DNA of 64,000 bases from Equus caballus (GCF_041296265.1 NC_091693.1:5985001-6049000), one strand, 5' to 3'. Shown: positions 1 through 11,238, numbered from the stretch's first letter. Made by a program: numbers and translations. The notes: generated by a model from the sequence alone, not told the origin.

Positions 1-1288
1 AAACAAACAAATTAAAGAAGACAACAAAACCAAAAACTAGGAAGGGCCAGGAAATGCCCAAGAGGCCTCTGCCTGGACAGAGGGCTGGAAGGATTGAAAG
101 GCCATGTGTGGGACACGCTTTAAGCCTGGAGTACGGCTGCAGGGGAGAGAGTGAACTAGGAAGGGAAGACCTGGACTGTGGGACCTGTCCTGCAGCCACA
201 GGTGGCAATCAGTCATCTGTCACCCCACGAGAATACCATCATTTTGCAGTGGGAAGAAAACATTTTCCCTGAATTATTCTCGTGTAAAAATAGTTGATCA
301 GTGTTGACACAGAAAAACATACAGCTTGGAATCAGAGCTTTTAACATTTGGAAAGGGCCCTGAAATTGGTAAGATTTACTGACAACTGAAGAGAAATAAA
401 GGTTGCTGCTCTGCAACTTCCCTCTCTCTTTTGCATATGCAGGGGAAACAAACAGGACCAAGGAGATGCCAGTTTTCAGGACATATAAGGACCTTGCTGC
501 CAGACACCAATGTCATTTTTAAGAAAAACAACAGGTTTTCATGACAATTATGGACTTCCTATTATCATCTACAAGTAAGCTTTTTTCAGCTGATAGGAAA
601 CCGGCAAATCACTAACAAATTGAACGGACACAGAAGCAATCAACAGGAGAGGGGAGGGCAGGGAGTCCCTTCTGCTCCAGTGAACACTTGGCAATGTCTG
701 GGGACAGACCAGAGCTCAAGCCCCAGGAAAGCATGTCTTTTTGGCCATCATGTTCTTCTTCCTGAACACTAAAGGGCCCTTTTCTCTTTAACAGGGAAAC
801 TAAAAAGAGCACTTGTGTTCGTCTGCTTAGCCAAGGGCCAAAGCAGGCCTGTGTGTACTTACAAGAGGCAAGAGGCTGTGTGTCCAGGAGCAGCTTTCCT
901 TGCTCTGGAAAAGATCTCATCTCTGATCCCTGGTTTGTCTGGACAGGCTGAGACCATCGTGACGGGTGTGAGGAGCACACAGTGAGAAGCTAAAGATGAT
1001 GGTAACTCAGAAACTGTGCTTGAACCCAGGAATGAGACCAGCCTAAACGTGTGGGCTTGGTGTATGGTGAGGGGAGAGGACAATACTCGGCTTGCCTAAG
1101 TTTCGGGAGATGGTGCGAGGCATCAACAAATTTTAACTTAATTTCCCCGGACAGGAAAAGGAAATGGAGTTATACCCTTTAAGCGGATTTTAATTGAATG
1201 CCAGGAGGAAGACTAGGGCTGCCTGATCATCAGTTCTCTCTGAGTCCTTTCTGGAAGCTTCCTTTGATAAGTCCTGATTCCCTGGTGA

Positions 1289-2356
1289 TTATTTCGCAAT
1301 CAGAAGTCTAATCCGCTTTATGTAGAAAGGCAAGTCTCCTAGCTGCTGATTCCCCGTATTCTCCCACATCTGCTTATCCCAGCTGTACTCAGGGGAGAGG
1401 ACCTTGGAGGGTTTGTGGTAAAGCAGGTATTTGTTCAGGTGACTCTCTTCACGCCTCACAGCCTCGATGCGATTGTCTTTGTCGACCATCATCGCCTGGT
1501 GGCAGGCCTTGGTGAGCCTGTGAACCTCTGGCACGGACCCCCCAAATAAGGCCCCTGTGTAATAAAAGTCCCCCTCATCTTCAGGAATCTGGGCTTGTGA
1601 CTGAGGCCGCCGTTCATAGGGGAAGTTGGTCCGATTAAGCCCATAGAAGCCAGGATGGAGGGTGCCGAACAAGGAGGCGAGGATCTCCACGCCCACGTGC
1701 TCAGTAAACTTCATGTCCACATCTGCACACACAAGGTAATCCACCTCCCGGTAGAAATGCTGCTCAGAAAAATTGCTGATCACCTCCATGCGGTGCAGGG
1801 ACATGTTCTGGCTGTGGGAATAGCTCTGGACCTTGAGGATGACCACCTGCCTTCCGTTTTGGAGGGGAATGCGAGGAACATGGTCGGGGCGGTCAGTGAA
1901 GATGTAGTAGTTTACCTTGTAACCCACCATGAAGTACCTCTCTGCTGTCTCCAGGAATCGCTTCAGGTAGATAACATGTTTTTTTATGGCAAACACGATT
2001 AATCCAATGGTGGTGTTCTGGAGCCGGAACTGCTCATTCAGGATGTCAATATTGTAAGTTCCCTCCCAGATGATGGGAGCCAGCCAAGGGGTTATGACAT
2101 GGACATCTCTCCTAGAGGGTCTTAGCACATTTGGCTGAGGAAACACCCTCCTTCGTAATTTTACACCTTGTGGGTGGTAAATTTTTCTAACAATCTTGTT
2201 TGCCCTAGCCTGGATGCTTTCCAGCTTCTGGCTTCTTGGGTTCAGGTAACAATAGCCAAAAAAGGCCAAGCTAAGAGCTATTAAAAGAATAAAGATCACT
2301 TGACGAAGCAAGTAACTTTTTGGTTTCTCTGACAATGTCCTTACCAGCTGGGCCAT
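1289..2356 (-). CDS. ABO-like: ABO-like GT6 glycosyltransferase, intronless copy 1
   Basis: This 355-residue protein is closest in recalled sequence to histo-blood group ABO transferase (354 residues), a Golgi type II membrane enzyme that adds GalNAc or Gal in alpha-1,3 linkage to H antigen. Visible parts are a short cytoplasmic tail, a membrane anchor at about residues 20-38, a stem to about 70, and a GT6 catalytic domain to about 330. The DXD metal/UDP site is D212-V-D214. HPG lies at 234-236 and the donor-specificity triplet TGA at 267-269. The nucleophile-region motif EESHLNKY (303-310) keeps Glu304, but Arg301 replaces ABO Trp300. N-glycosylation sequons occur at N114, N184, N195 and N241. 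The ATG has G at -3 and G at +4. The frame crosses the ABO exon junctions without introns, which implies a retrogene. The stop comes about 8 codons earlier than in human ABO, apparently through one extra base. An open frame this long argues for past or present constraint; activity is unproven. Confidence 0.88.
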   Translation of the reverse strand: MAQLVRTLSEKPKSYLLRQVIFILLIALSLAFFGYCYLNPRSQKLESIQARANKIVRKIYHPQGVKLRRRVFPQPNVLRPSRRDVHVITPWLAPIIWEGTYNIDILNEQFRLQNTTIGLIVFAIKKHVIYLKRFLETAERYFMVGYKVNYYIFTDRPDHVPRIPLQNGRQVVILKVQSYSHSQNMSLHRMEVISNFSEQHFYREVDYLVCADVDMKFTEHVGVEILASLFGTLHPGFYGLNRTNFPYERRPQSQAQIPEDEGDFYYTGALFGGSVPEVHRLTKACHQAMMVDKDNRIEAVRREESHLNKYLLYHKPSKVLSPEYSWDKQMWENTGNQQLGDLPFYIKRIRLLIAK

Positions 2357-2789
2357 GGCTCCACTTCCGACTGGTGCAGCCTGGATCTCCTAGGTACTGT
2401 AAGAACCTGCCCCTCCTTGGCCTTCCACTCACAGCAGCCTCTCCTGGGCAGAGTGAGGCAGAATGCTTGGACCACAAGTTGGTCACACCCGCTGCTCCTT
2501 CTGAGACCCTACCTCCATGCAAGGGGCATCTGGGAGCTGGGTATTCTGGGCCACCGAGCTAAGTAAGACGCCTGGAGCAGCAGAACCTTGATAAATTCAA
2601 TTTTGATTTTGAGGTCATGTCAAAACAACCAGGTGGCAGGACTCAGTCATCTGGCCTCTAGAACTTCTGGGCTAGCATGTAGGAGAGAGGTCAGGGCTCC
2701 TGAAACAGGCTCAGGGGACTGGCTCAAGGGAGGCCACTGAGCAGGTCAAGGATTGTGATGAAAGCAAGGCAGGGCAGCAGCCAACAGAG

Positions 2790-2890
2790 AATCTGACCAG
2801 GAGGTCAGAGGGCTTGTGCTCTGGCCTTCCCTTGACATTTACTAGCTGTGAGACTTTTAGCTAAGCACTGAGTTTCCTGAAAATCCATTA
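2790..2890 (+). repeat. MIR SINE remnant
   Basis: It has the MIR core order: a 'ctctgg' element, then 'ttactagctgtgagac', then a splice-like 'gagtttcc' end. The diverged counterpart is found in arm B near 30730-30780, so it predates the inverted duplication. Confidence 0.5.
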
Positions 2891-3039
2891 AGTTGAAAGT
2901 ACACTGTGTTCAGGGTCACATCCAGACAAGCTGATGCGGGCCATCCTTAGGCAGCCTAATTTGGGAGCCAAGTTGGAAGAGACAGAAGATCTACTGATCA
3001 ATGTTTGTTTCCCTTATTCTCCTAATCACTTAAAATCCA

Positions 3040-3255
3040 CTGAACATTTACTATGCAGGTACCAGGCCTTACAAGACTGGTAAACTTTATGTGCATTATA
3101 TCGCTGACTCCTCACAGCCAGACTGGGGAGTGGATGCTACGTGATCCTCATGGCCTCCATGGGGAATCAGGTTCAGAGAGGGTGGGTGACTGGCCCATGG
3201 CCACATGGCTATTTGGTAAATGCTGTAGCCAGCTAAGCAGCCAGACTCCAGGACT
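3040..3255 (-). repeat. MIR SINE remnant in arm A
   Basis: In reverse complement this gives the MIR pattern: Trp-type core, 'ggaccagtcac'-like text, 'cctctctgaacctg', then a 'gcatt..cagtgg' tail. The matching copy in arm B lies at about 30380-30560, so this ancient SINE was carried along in the duplication. Confidence 0.6.
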
Positions 3256-3499
3256 GGGCTCTTGGTCACCCTGTATCCTGACCCTCTGCCTCACTTGTGG
3301 TTTGTGATTTCCTTTCTCTGGGCTCTTCTCCTAGTCAAGTTCCTTTGGTTCTCTCCCTTAAGCTTCCCATGTCAGTTGACCCTAGGTAGATCCCTCAGGA
3401 TGGGGATGGGAGCCTGATCCAGTGCCATTTTTGAGCCAGGGATTATCGTATTGCCAACACGTATATCTCCTTCTGCAGTCTAAGCAGTTCCAAGGATAT

Positions 3500-4138
3500 G
3501 TCTCCTGGGAAATAAAGCCTCTGGCACAGACTCCTCCTGTCCCACTGTGGGACCAACAGTGGATATAAAAGAGTCCCATGGTGGGTAGGGAGCACCTGGC
3601 ATCTGTAGCCTGAAGCTGGCTGGTGCTCTTATGCTACTCTGTGACATCTTGTTTCTGTTCTCCAGGAGAAGTAGGTGCCTGGAGACATGGTTTTTCCAGA
3701 CTTTCTGTAACCTTCTCAGGGTAGTTCTGAGGATGTTAGGAGGAAGTGATAAGTGAGTTCTGATGAGTGTCTTTTAAGGGACTGGGACCTTGCTTTTCTG
3801 GTCTAGATTGTGACATTTGTCCAGTTGTACATAGGAATGTTAGCATATTGGGCACCACTGTCAATAATGCTAATATAGTGGCAAAATATCAAGACAACTC
3901 TGTGATGCTGCAAATGCCAGAAAACTGAAGCGCTACTTTGATGAGAAAATGACACCAGAGTATAAGGAGCATGTGCTTGATGTGCTTGTGGGTCTAGGTT
4001 TGTGTGTGTGTGTGTGTGCGCGTGCGTGCACACGTTGTGTTTTAGTGCCTGTCTGGGGAATCTGTTCCTCCCAGGGCAGTAGAGGAGGGAACCCATTGCC
4101 ATGCTTACCATGGCACTTCCCTAGGAATCTTGGAGGTT
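3500..4138. other. Unclassified intergenic DNA with a (TG)n tract
   Basis: I see no gene or recognisable repeat family here, apart from the alternating TG/CG tract at 4000-4031. It lies just inside the inner boundary of arm A and has no clear partner next to arm B. Confidence 0.5.
4000..4031. repeat. (TG)n microsatellite with CG interruptions
   Basis: About ten TG units are followed by a GCGCGTGCGTGCACAC-type alternating purine-pyrimidine run. It is likely to vary in length between individuals. Confidence 0.85.
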
Positions 4139-4154
4139 AAAAAACCTTACAGAA

Positions 4155-4373
4155 GGGGCTGGCCCCGTGGCCGAGTGGTTAAGTTTGCGCGCTCCGCTGC
4201 AGGCGGCCCAGTGCTTCGTTGGTTCGAATCCTGGGCGCGGACATGGCACTGCTCATCAAACCACGCTGAGGCAGCGTCCCACATACCACAACTAGAAGGA
4301 CCCACAACGAAGAATATACGACTATGTACCGGGGGGCTTTGGGGAGAAAAAGGAAAAATTAAAATCTTTAAAA
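4155..4373 (+). mobile_element. ERE1-type SINE (tRNA-Ser derived)
   Basis: The head 'ggggctggccccgtggccg' and A box are followed by a B box, 'ggttcgaatcc', at 4221-4231. The conserved 'tgtaccggggggctttgggg' end and a short A-rich tail follow. A perfect 16-base target duplication flanks it (4139-4154 and 4374-4389). The body is close to the ERE1 consensus as I recall it, so the insertion is young. Confidence 0.95.
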
Positions 4374-4399
4374 AAAAAACCTTACAGAATGAAGAGGTA

Positions 4400-4600
4400 G
4401 AAAGGATGAGGCAGACACCAGTGTTGCATAGAAGGAGAGACTCAGGATAGCCTTTAATCAGTGAGGGATGAGGCACAGCCCTCGTCCTGAGCAAGGTGGC
4501 CTTCCCTTGCCTCCTACACTGGCTTTTACTCACTGTAGCCAATGGTGCAGGGAAAGAGACTCAGTGTAGCCTTTAATCACTTGGGTTGGCCCTGATGTTC
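4400..4600 (+). repeat. Unclassified repeat, copy 1 of an inverted pair
   Basis: 'cctgagcaaggtggccttcc' plus neighbouring text (a 'gagggatg' motif before it and 'cc.cctac' after) recurs in reverse complement at 6480-6660. Within this copy a short direct repeat also occurs: 'gactcaggatagcctttaat' at 4439 and 'gactcagtgtagcctttaat' at 4559. The family is not identified; an old LTR is possible. Confidence 0.5.
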
Positions 4601-5699
4601 TAGATCTGCCAGGCCACTAGCCTGAGAACCTCCAGGCTTTCCTATCTCCATGGCATCACCTGGCCTGTGTGTCGGGCTCTGGGCTCTGGCCTCCCTAACT
4701 CCAGCATCTCCAACACAAGTTCTTGGATCCTTTTCAAACCATTACCACTGGCCGCTTCCACTTTCCAAAACACCTGTTCCTTTATCCCAGTACCCTAAAT
4801 CCTTCACTCTGTGCCTCCCTAAAACTCTCATTTTTCCTCTTTCTGTAGAACCCAGGGGGTTGTTACATGGCAGGAGAGGAGGCATTCCCCCAATTCCCCC
4901 AAGAATGAATCCTCTCTCAACTGCCCCCATAGTCGATGAGGACAAGGCCCTGCTTCAGCTACTAGTCCCTGTGAGAGCAGCAGTAGGAAGCTGGCTCGGA
5001 ACGATTAATTCCTGCAGGTTTGTTGCAGCCCCCAACCTCTCGCAGATTCCCACAGACTCATCTGGAATGCTGGCAAGACCTCCTCAGCAGCTTCATTCTG
5101 TTCTGCCCCCGACGTCCTCCCACCCCATAGCACCACATGGGATGAGCTATCCCTCCTCCTCTCTTTGCTGTGTTGGAGGGAGCTGTGCGAGAGCTTCTCT
5201 GGCACCCCTTGGGGTAGTCCGTGGTGTACAAGATTGGGTGGAATCCACCATTACCTGCTCAGATCCAAAAGCCACACTCCAAACAAGGTTGCAGGCCCCT
5301 TTCCAGAAGTGTCCAATGCTTTTGCAGCGGAACTTGATGTCTCTTACCCCTTGAGGCCTCGCCAGGTTTCGGGACCTTCTCTTTAGGATACAGAGTACTC
5401 AAGTCCTTTGTGTTAATGGAGCCATCCTTGCTGGGAGCCCTAAAGAAGCCATTTGCCTCATCACTAAGTGGTCTCAGCAGTCTATGTCCAGGTGGCCGAC
5501 TGGAGGAGTCCAGCAGTTAAAGCCTTGCAATTTATGAGAGAATGTTTACTCCTTGGGCTAGAGACTGGCACCTCTTGGAAGTGGGGGGACATTGCAGGGA
5601 CCGCACCTGTGACTTCTGACTGGGGCTAGATGTGAATGCCCTCAGGAGGTTGTTCCTCTACTGAATCTGTTAGCGGGTAGGGAGGGTGGGGAAGATGAC

Positions 5700-5900
5700 A
5701 ATCACAGCAGCTACAGTGTCTGAGCACTTCTGTGGACCAGGACCCGCAGGTCACATGCATTATCTACCAGATTTCAGCCTCCTAGCAACCTTGAGAAATG
5801 GGAGTAACCCTCCCAGTCTTCCAGGTGAGGGAACGAGGCTCAGAGGTGAAAATGTCTGAAGAATGTCACATAGCTCCCGGGCAGCGGAATATGCTCCCAC
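5700..5900 (-). repeat. MIR SINE remnant
   Basis: The strand shown reads as the MIR reverse complement: 'gcattatctac', then 'aggtgagggaacgaggctca' (the diverged 'gatgaggaaactgaggc' core), then 'tcacatagctcccgggcag'. Confidence 0.65.
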
Positions 5901-6479
5901 CACCCACTGCTAAAAAGACAGGCTTGGCTAACTCAGTCATGTCTGTGCATGTATTACAGTCCTTCTCTGGGCCTCTGATTTCCATCTAAAAAATGGGAAC
6001 AATACCGCCCACTTAGTGCATGTGGTGAGTCCAAAGTAAAAGAATGGGGAAGGGCCCCTGTCCCAAGCACATTACATGGAGGAAAAGAACAAAGGCGTGA
6101 TTCTTGATTACACTGTAAGTGCTGAGCCTGGCCAGGACCAAGAAATCGCCTCTTATGCCTCAGTTTATCCTATTCCCAGCCACAGTTGTGGGCTCAGCTG
6201 TCTCCACGTACTCTCACTGCAAGCAAGGTCTTAAATACAGAGTGGGGTCCTGTGTCCTGGAGCTTCAAAACTCCTCCTGTGGCTCCGCTCCATGGCTGTG
6301 ATAGTGGAACCTTCTCAGGCCGTGCTGCCCTGTGCATCTCCTCTGAACCTAACCCCCCCACCTCTCTCATAGCTCGGTGACAACCCACAAGAGCTCCCTA
6401 AGAAAAGAGCCTAGTAGACATACACCATGGGGATCCTTTCAGGATGGGTGTTTCTATGGTCCTTGTGGCAAGGAGGCTG

Positions 6480-6660
6480 TGGGAGGCTCCCTGAGCTGGA
6501 TACATTGGCAGTCACCTATCTCCCTGTGGTGTGTGCTCTGTAGGTGGCAAGGGAAGGCCACTTTGCTCAGGGTAAGAAGTGGCCCTGGGGCTGTGGCCAC
6601 ATCCCTCAAGCACTCCACATGGTGGCTAGAGGCTGTTTCTGAAATGGGGTGCGAACCCCT
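6480..6660 (-). repeat. Unclassified repeat, copy 2 of an inverted pair
   Basis: The reverse complement shows the same ordered motifs as 4400-4600, with 25 of 26 bases matching at the core 6545-6570 against 4486-4511. The surrounding homology is weaker. The two copies lie about 2 kb apart in opposite orientation. Confidence 0.5.
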
Positions 6661-8384
6661 TCCTCTGTGGGAGCTCAGGGTAAGGTAGGTGGCATGAGGA
6701 GGTTGTGGGCAGAGAACCTTCACTCCCACCAAGTACATGTGATCTAGGAGGCGTATCCCACTACTCCCCCATTCTAGGCTTACAGTCTCCAGGGATACTG
6801 GAAAGGTAGTAGCGACCCAGATGAGCTGAATGAGTACAAGGTCTTGGATAAATGCTCTCACTTGTAGATGAGTGTATGGGTGTGGTGCCCCATCCAAAGA
6901 TGAGGAGTAGATGAGTGAAGGGCAGTTTGTCCTTACCACAACACAGGCGGCATCTTGGCTGTTGCTCAACTCTCTCACAACTCCCTGAGGACTCCTAGGC
7001 ACCAAAGAAAACTCTCAGTATTTCCCATGTGCTCCTTCTCATCTCTCTTCCTTCATCCAAACTCTAGAATCTTTATCTGTCTGGTGTTGGGGAAAATATC
7101 ATGACGAGATATCCTTTCAAATATTTTCTCTCTGATATCCAAATCTAGCTATCCAAAGGTAAAAGCCAGAATGTGTCTTTTGATCTCTGCTTCCGACATA
7201 TCATTCCGTCCACGATCGTAGCAGCCCCATCCCATCTCCCCATAGGCCCACCTGAGGTCACGCGCAGCTGTGGTAGGCAGCCTCCCCACCCTAGAAGACG
7301 TTTTGGCTCCTCAAACTCTCTTCACTGCTTGGTAGCTTTCTCCACCGTGTGGGAGCTTGCTTGGCCATTTTCAGGCTCACTGTGAACGTGTTGGGGTAGT
7401 TAATACCCACACAGCAACCTTGAAAAGACACAGACCTCCTTGATCTCCGGTGGGTCAATCCTGAGGTACATTCCACACCGCCTCTGAGAGGGCTCCTGAT
7501 AGGGTTGAGACCTTGTTGCTCATAGCAGTGGCTTTTCTCCCTTCCCTGTTTGCTCTTCCCAATTCATCACTTGTTTATCCTGAGATCACATCCCAAGTAA
7601 ACATCCTGTCCCTGAGACTTTGTCTCAGAGTCTGCTTTGGCAGGAGCCTAACTAAGAGAGTGAGCCACGTCCAGCTGTCCAAGCAGGAAGGAAAGGCCAT
7701 CAAATAAGAGAAGGTCAATGAAGTGAGTAGGGTGAGGGGTGGGGCAGGGCATGGCACTTGATCATTCAGAGGGAACCTTGGTTGGGTAGAGAGGTTTTCT
7801 TTTACCTTTTATTTATCTAGGGACCATGCACTGCAGATGCTCAAACTGTCCTGCCAACACGTTCTTGGGCACCCTCCTAACCTCGGCCCATGGGAATCCT
7901 TGGGATTCCAGGCAGAAGGACACACTAGCCAGTTGCTCATGGCCTGGAAGTCAAGCAAAGAGAGAACATGTAAACAAACTCTGGCTGCTTCCCATTATAG
8001 AGGCAACAGGATTGAGATATGTATCCCCTGAAAGAAAAATCCTAGATCTGGTACACAGCTATATACAGTACTCATGCCCGTTCTTGTGATGAAGATTTAC
8101 ATTGGCAAATACGGTACTCAGATGTGCTATTATCTTAGCTGGAAGATTCTCTTCAATACCTTTTTTTTTCTAGGTAGAAAAGAAGGATAAACTTATATTC
8201 AACAGAATTCCTCTTGAGGTCATTTGAGGGATGCCCAGAAATTCTCCATCCTTACTCAAAATACTTCCCCAATTACTCCCTGATGCATAACAAGCAATGT
8301 TTATGTCCTCACTTTTGGTCAATGGATCAATTTTCTGTTATTATGCAAACGTTTGGGTATAGGAGACACTTAAAGCCTCAGTCA

Positions 8385-9790
8385 TCATTTTCTTTATTGT
8401 AGTAAAATATTTGTAACAAATTTACATCTTAATCATTTTTAAGAGACCATTCGTTGATGTTAAGTACACTAACATTGTTGTGCAAGCATCACCACCATCC
8501 ATCTCCAGAACTTTTTTCATCTTTGTCTGTCCCCAGCCTCTGACAACCCATTCTATTTTCTGTCTTTATGAAATAACTTCTCTAGGTACCTCATATAAGT
8601 GGAATCATACAGTATTTGTCCTTTTGTGACTAACATTTCATGTAGCATAATGTCTTCAAGTTGCATTTATGTTGAATTTTGAATGGAATTTTCTTCCATT
8701 TTAAGGCTCAATAATATTCCATTGTATGAATATACTGCATTTTGTTTGTCCATCCTTTGGTGGACACTTAGGTTGCTTGCACCTTTTGGCTATTGTGAAT
8801 AATGCTACTGTGAACATGGATGTACAAACAACTGTCCAAGTCCTTGTTTTCACTTCTCTTGGGTAAATACCAGAAGTTGAATTGCTGGATCATAAAATAA
8901 TTGTATTTTTGAGTTTTTGAGGGGCTGCCATGCTTTTTTCCGTAGTGGCTGGAAGAAAACTTTCATGTTTTCTTCTAAGAGTTAAATAGTTTTAGCTTTG
9001 ATGTTTAGTTCTTTGAGTCATTTTGAGTTAATTTTAGTATATGGTGTTAGGTAAGGGTCCAACTTCATTCTTCTGCATGTGGATATCCAGTTTCCCAGAA
9101 CCATCTGCTAAAAAGACTATCCTATCCCCATTGAATGGTCTTTTCACCGTGGTCAAAAATCATTTATTCATGCATGCAAGGAATTATTTCTAGGTTCTCT
9201 GTTCTACTCCATTAGTCTACATGTTTGTCTTTATGCCAGTACCACAGTGTTTAGATTACCATAATTTTGCAGTAAGTTTTGGAATTGGGAAGTGGGAAAT
9301 CTCTAACTTTCTTCTGTGTTTCAAGATTGTTTTGACTATTTGGGGTCTGTTGAGATTCCATATGAATTTTAGGATAATTTTTTCTATTTCTGCAAAAAAA
9401 ATGTTGTTAGGATTTTGATATGTATTGCATTGAATCTGTAGTTCACTTTGGGTACTCTTCATAACAACAGTGTTGAGTCTTCAATCCATTAACAGGGATT
9501 CTTTCCATTTTTTTTGTGTTTTCTTTAATTTCTTTCAGCAATGCTTTGTACTTTTCAGTTTACAAGTCTTTTGTATCCTTCGTTGTTTATTCCCAAGTAT
9601 TTTATTCTTTTGATGATATTGTAAATATGATTTTTTCTTAATTACCTTTTTCAGGTTGTACATTTTTAGTGTATAGAAACACAACTTACATTTTCATGTC
9701 AATTTTGTATCTTACAACATTGCTGAATTTGTTTACTAGTTCTAACAGAATTTTAAAACTTGAATTAACATTAAATAATAGTTCTTTCCC
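8385..9790 (-). mobile_element. Old L1 (L1M-type), 3' end and ORF2 C-terminal part
   Basis: The strand shown starts as an inverted L1 3' UTR ('agtaaaatatttgtaacaaa', 'caccatccatctccagaac'). It then runs backwards through the ORF2 C-terminal region (texts near 8720, 8790 and 9040). On the minus strand 9256-9462 reads as an ORF2 piece (KIILKFIWNLNRPQIVKTIL). The copy is diverged and 5'-truncated. Confidence 0.85.
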
Positions 9791-9794
9791 ACCC

Positions 9795-10285
9795 CTCCTG
9801 TTATTTTTTAAGACTTTTTAAAAGATCAGTTTTAAGTTCACAGCAAAATTGAGAGGAAGGTACAGAGATTTACTGTATATCTCCTATCTGACACATGCAT
9901 AGCCTCCCCCATTATCAACACCCTGCACCAGAGTGGTATTTTGTAACAATTGATGAACCTACATTCACATATTATAATCAATAATCAATCAAAGTCCATA
10001 ATCTAACTCAGGGTTCACTCTTGGTGTTGGACATTCTATGAGTTTGGACAAATGTATAAGACATGTATACATCATTATATTATCATACAGAGTATTTAGC
10101 TGTTCTAAAGATCCTCCGTGCTCTGCCTGTTCCTCCCTCCCCACAGCCCCTGGAAACCTCCTATCTTTTTACTGTCTCCATAGTTTTACCTTTTCCTAAA
10201 TGTCATATAGTTGGAACCACACAGTATGCAGTCTTTTCTTTTTTTCGTGTGTGGAAACTTATTGAATTTCTTTGTCTCCTCTTTT
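9795..10285 (-). mobile_element. Second L1M-type 3' end fragment
   Basis: A second inverted L1 3' UTR-like unit begins after the first: 'cagcaaaattgagaggaagg', 'cccccattatcaacaccctg' and 'ctggaaacctcctatctttt' are typical of old L1 3' ends. No coding part is left. Confidence 0.65.
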
Positions 10286-10836
10286 TCCCCCAGCTTTATT
10301 GAGATATAATTGACATATACCACTGTGTGAGTTCGAGGTGTGCAACCTGTTGATTTGGTTCACTTATATAATGCAAAATGATCACCACCATAGTGCTGGC
10401 TGAAACCTCCAACTCATCACATAAATTACTATTTCTTTTTTTGAGGTGAGAACATTTAAGATCAGTCTTAGCAACTTTCAAGTATATAATACAGTATATA
10501 ATTAACTATAATCACCATGCCGTACATTAGATCCCCCGAACTTAGTCATCTTATAACTGAAAGTTTATACTCTTTGACCAACATCTCCCCATTTCCCCCA
10601 CCCCCAAACCCCTGGAAAACCACCATTCCAGTCTGTTTCCATGAGTTTGGCTCTTTTAGATTCTACATATAAGTGATATCATATAGTATTTGTCTTTCTC
10701 TGTCTAACTTATTTCACTTAGCATAATGCCCTCAAGGTCCATCCATGTTGCCGCAAATGGCAGGATTTCCTTCTTTCTCATGGCTGAATGATATTTCATT
10801 ATATATATATATTGTATTGCACTATATATGTATATG

Positions 10837-10867
<31 letters not shown>

Positions 10868-10993
10868 GTATATCTCACATCTTCTTTAACTATTCATCGA
10901 TTGATGGGGAACTTAAGTTGTTTCCATATCTTGGCTTGTGAATAATACTGCAATGAACATGAGAGTAGAGATATCTCTTCGATATCTATTTTT

Positions 10994-11238
10994 TTTTTCT
11001 CTCTCTCTTTTTTTTTTTTTTTTTAAAGATTTTATTTTTTCCTTTTTCTCCCCAAAGCCCCCCGGTACATAGTTGTGTTCTTCGTTGTGGGTTCCTCTAG
11101 TTGTGGCATGTGGGGCGCTGCCTCAGCGTGGTCTGACGAGCAGTGCCATGTCCGCGCCCAGGATTCGAACCGACGAAACACTGGACCGCCTGCAGCGGAG
11201 TGCGAGAACTTAACCACTCGGCCACGGGGCCAGCCCCA
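10994..11238 (-). mobile_element. ERE1-type SINE, young, inside L1-F
   Basis: This is an inverted ERE1. The poly-T start represents the A tail, then come 'ccccaaagccccccggtaca' and the B box 'ggattcgaacc' in reverse near 11161, ending 'ggccacggggccagcccc'. Perfect 18-base target duplications (10976-10993 and 11239-11256) show a recent insertion. Confidence 0.95.

Larger units (their letters stand above)
1..3490. repeat. Inverted duplication, arm A (contains GT6 gene 1)
   Basis: The reverse complement of this segment aligns with 30122-34830 over its whole length, including non-coding DNA on both sides of the gene. Shared landmarks include the text around 2980-3000 with that around 30610-30625, the MIR remnant at 3040-3255 with 30380-30560, the 3' flank at 1140-1290 with 32330-32470, the block at 860-1000 with 32615-32770, and 540-580 with 34330-34370. 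Flanking identity judged by eye is moderate (roughly 70-80 %, with indels), so the duplication is not recent. The arm runs off the left edge, and homology in the first 240 bases is weak. The inner boundary near 3490 is approximate. Confidence 0.85.
4390..8384. other. Long stretch without recognisable gene
   Basis: No reading frame here resembles a known protein. The longest (4650-5354 on plus, 6454-7005 on minus) have low-complexity, Pro/Ser/Leu-rich translations and no domain I know. Contents I can name are a MIR remnant at 5700-5900 and an unclassified repeat present twice in opposite orientation (4400-4600 and 6480-6660). The rest may be old LTR or other decayed repeat DNA that I cannot assign. 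Confidence 0.5.

Noticed and set aside
1655-2002. Plus-strand open frame of 115 codons, with a similar antisense frame at 31481-31951
   Set aside because: Both are antisense shadows of the conserved GT6 coding region and have no known domain.
4160-4235. tRNA-like A and B boxes
   Set aside because: They belong to ERE SINE heads. No cloverleaf with a proper acceptor stem can be drawn, so this is not a functional tRNA gene.
4650-5354. 234-codon plus-strand open frame
   Set aside because: Pro/Ser/Leu-rich low-complexity translation with no recognisable domain and no clear start context. Likely a chance frame in GC-richer DNA.
6454-7005. 183-codon minus-strand open frame
   Set aside because: No domain recognised, and it overlaps the unclassified inverted repeat at 6480-6660. 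Probably a repeat-derived or chance frame.
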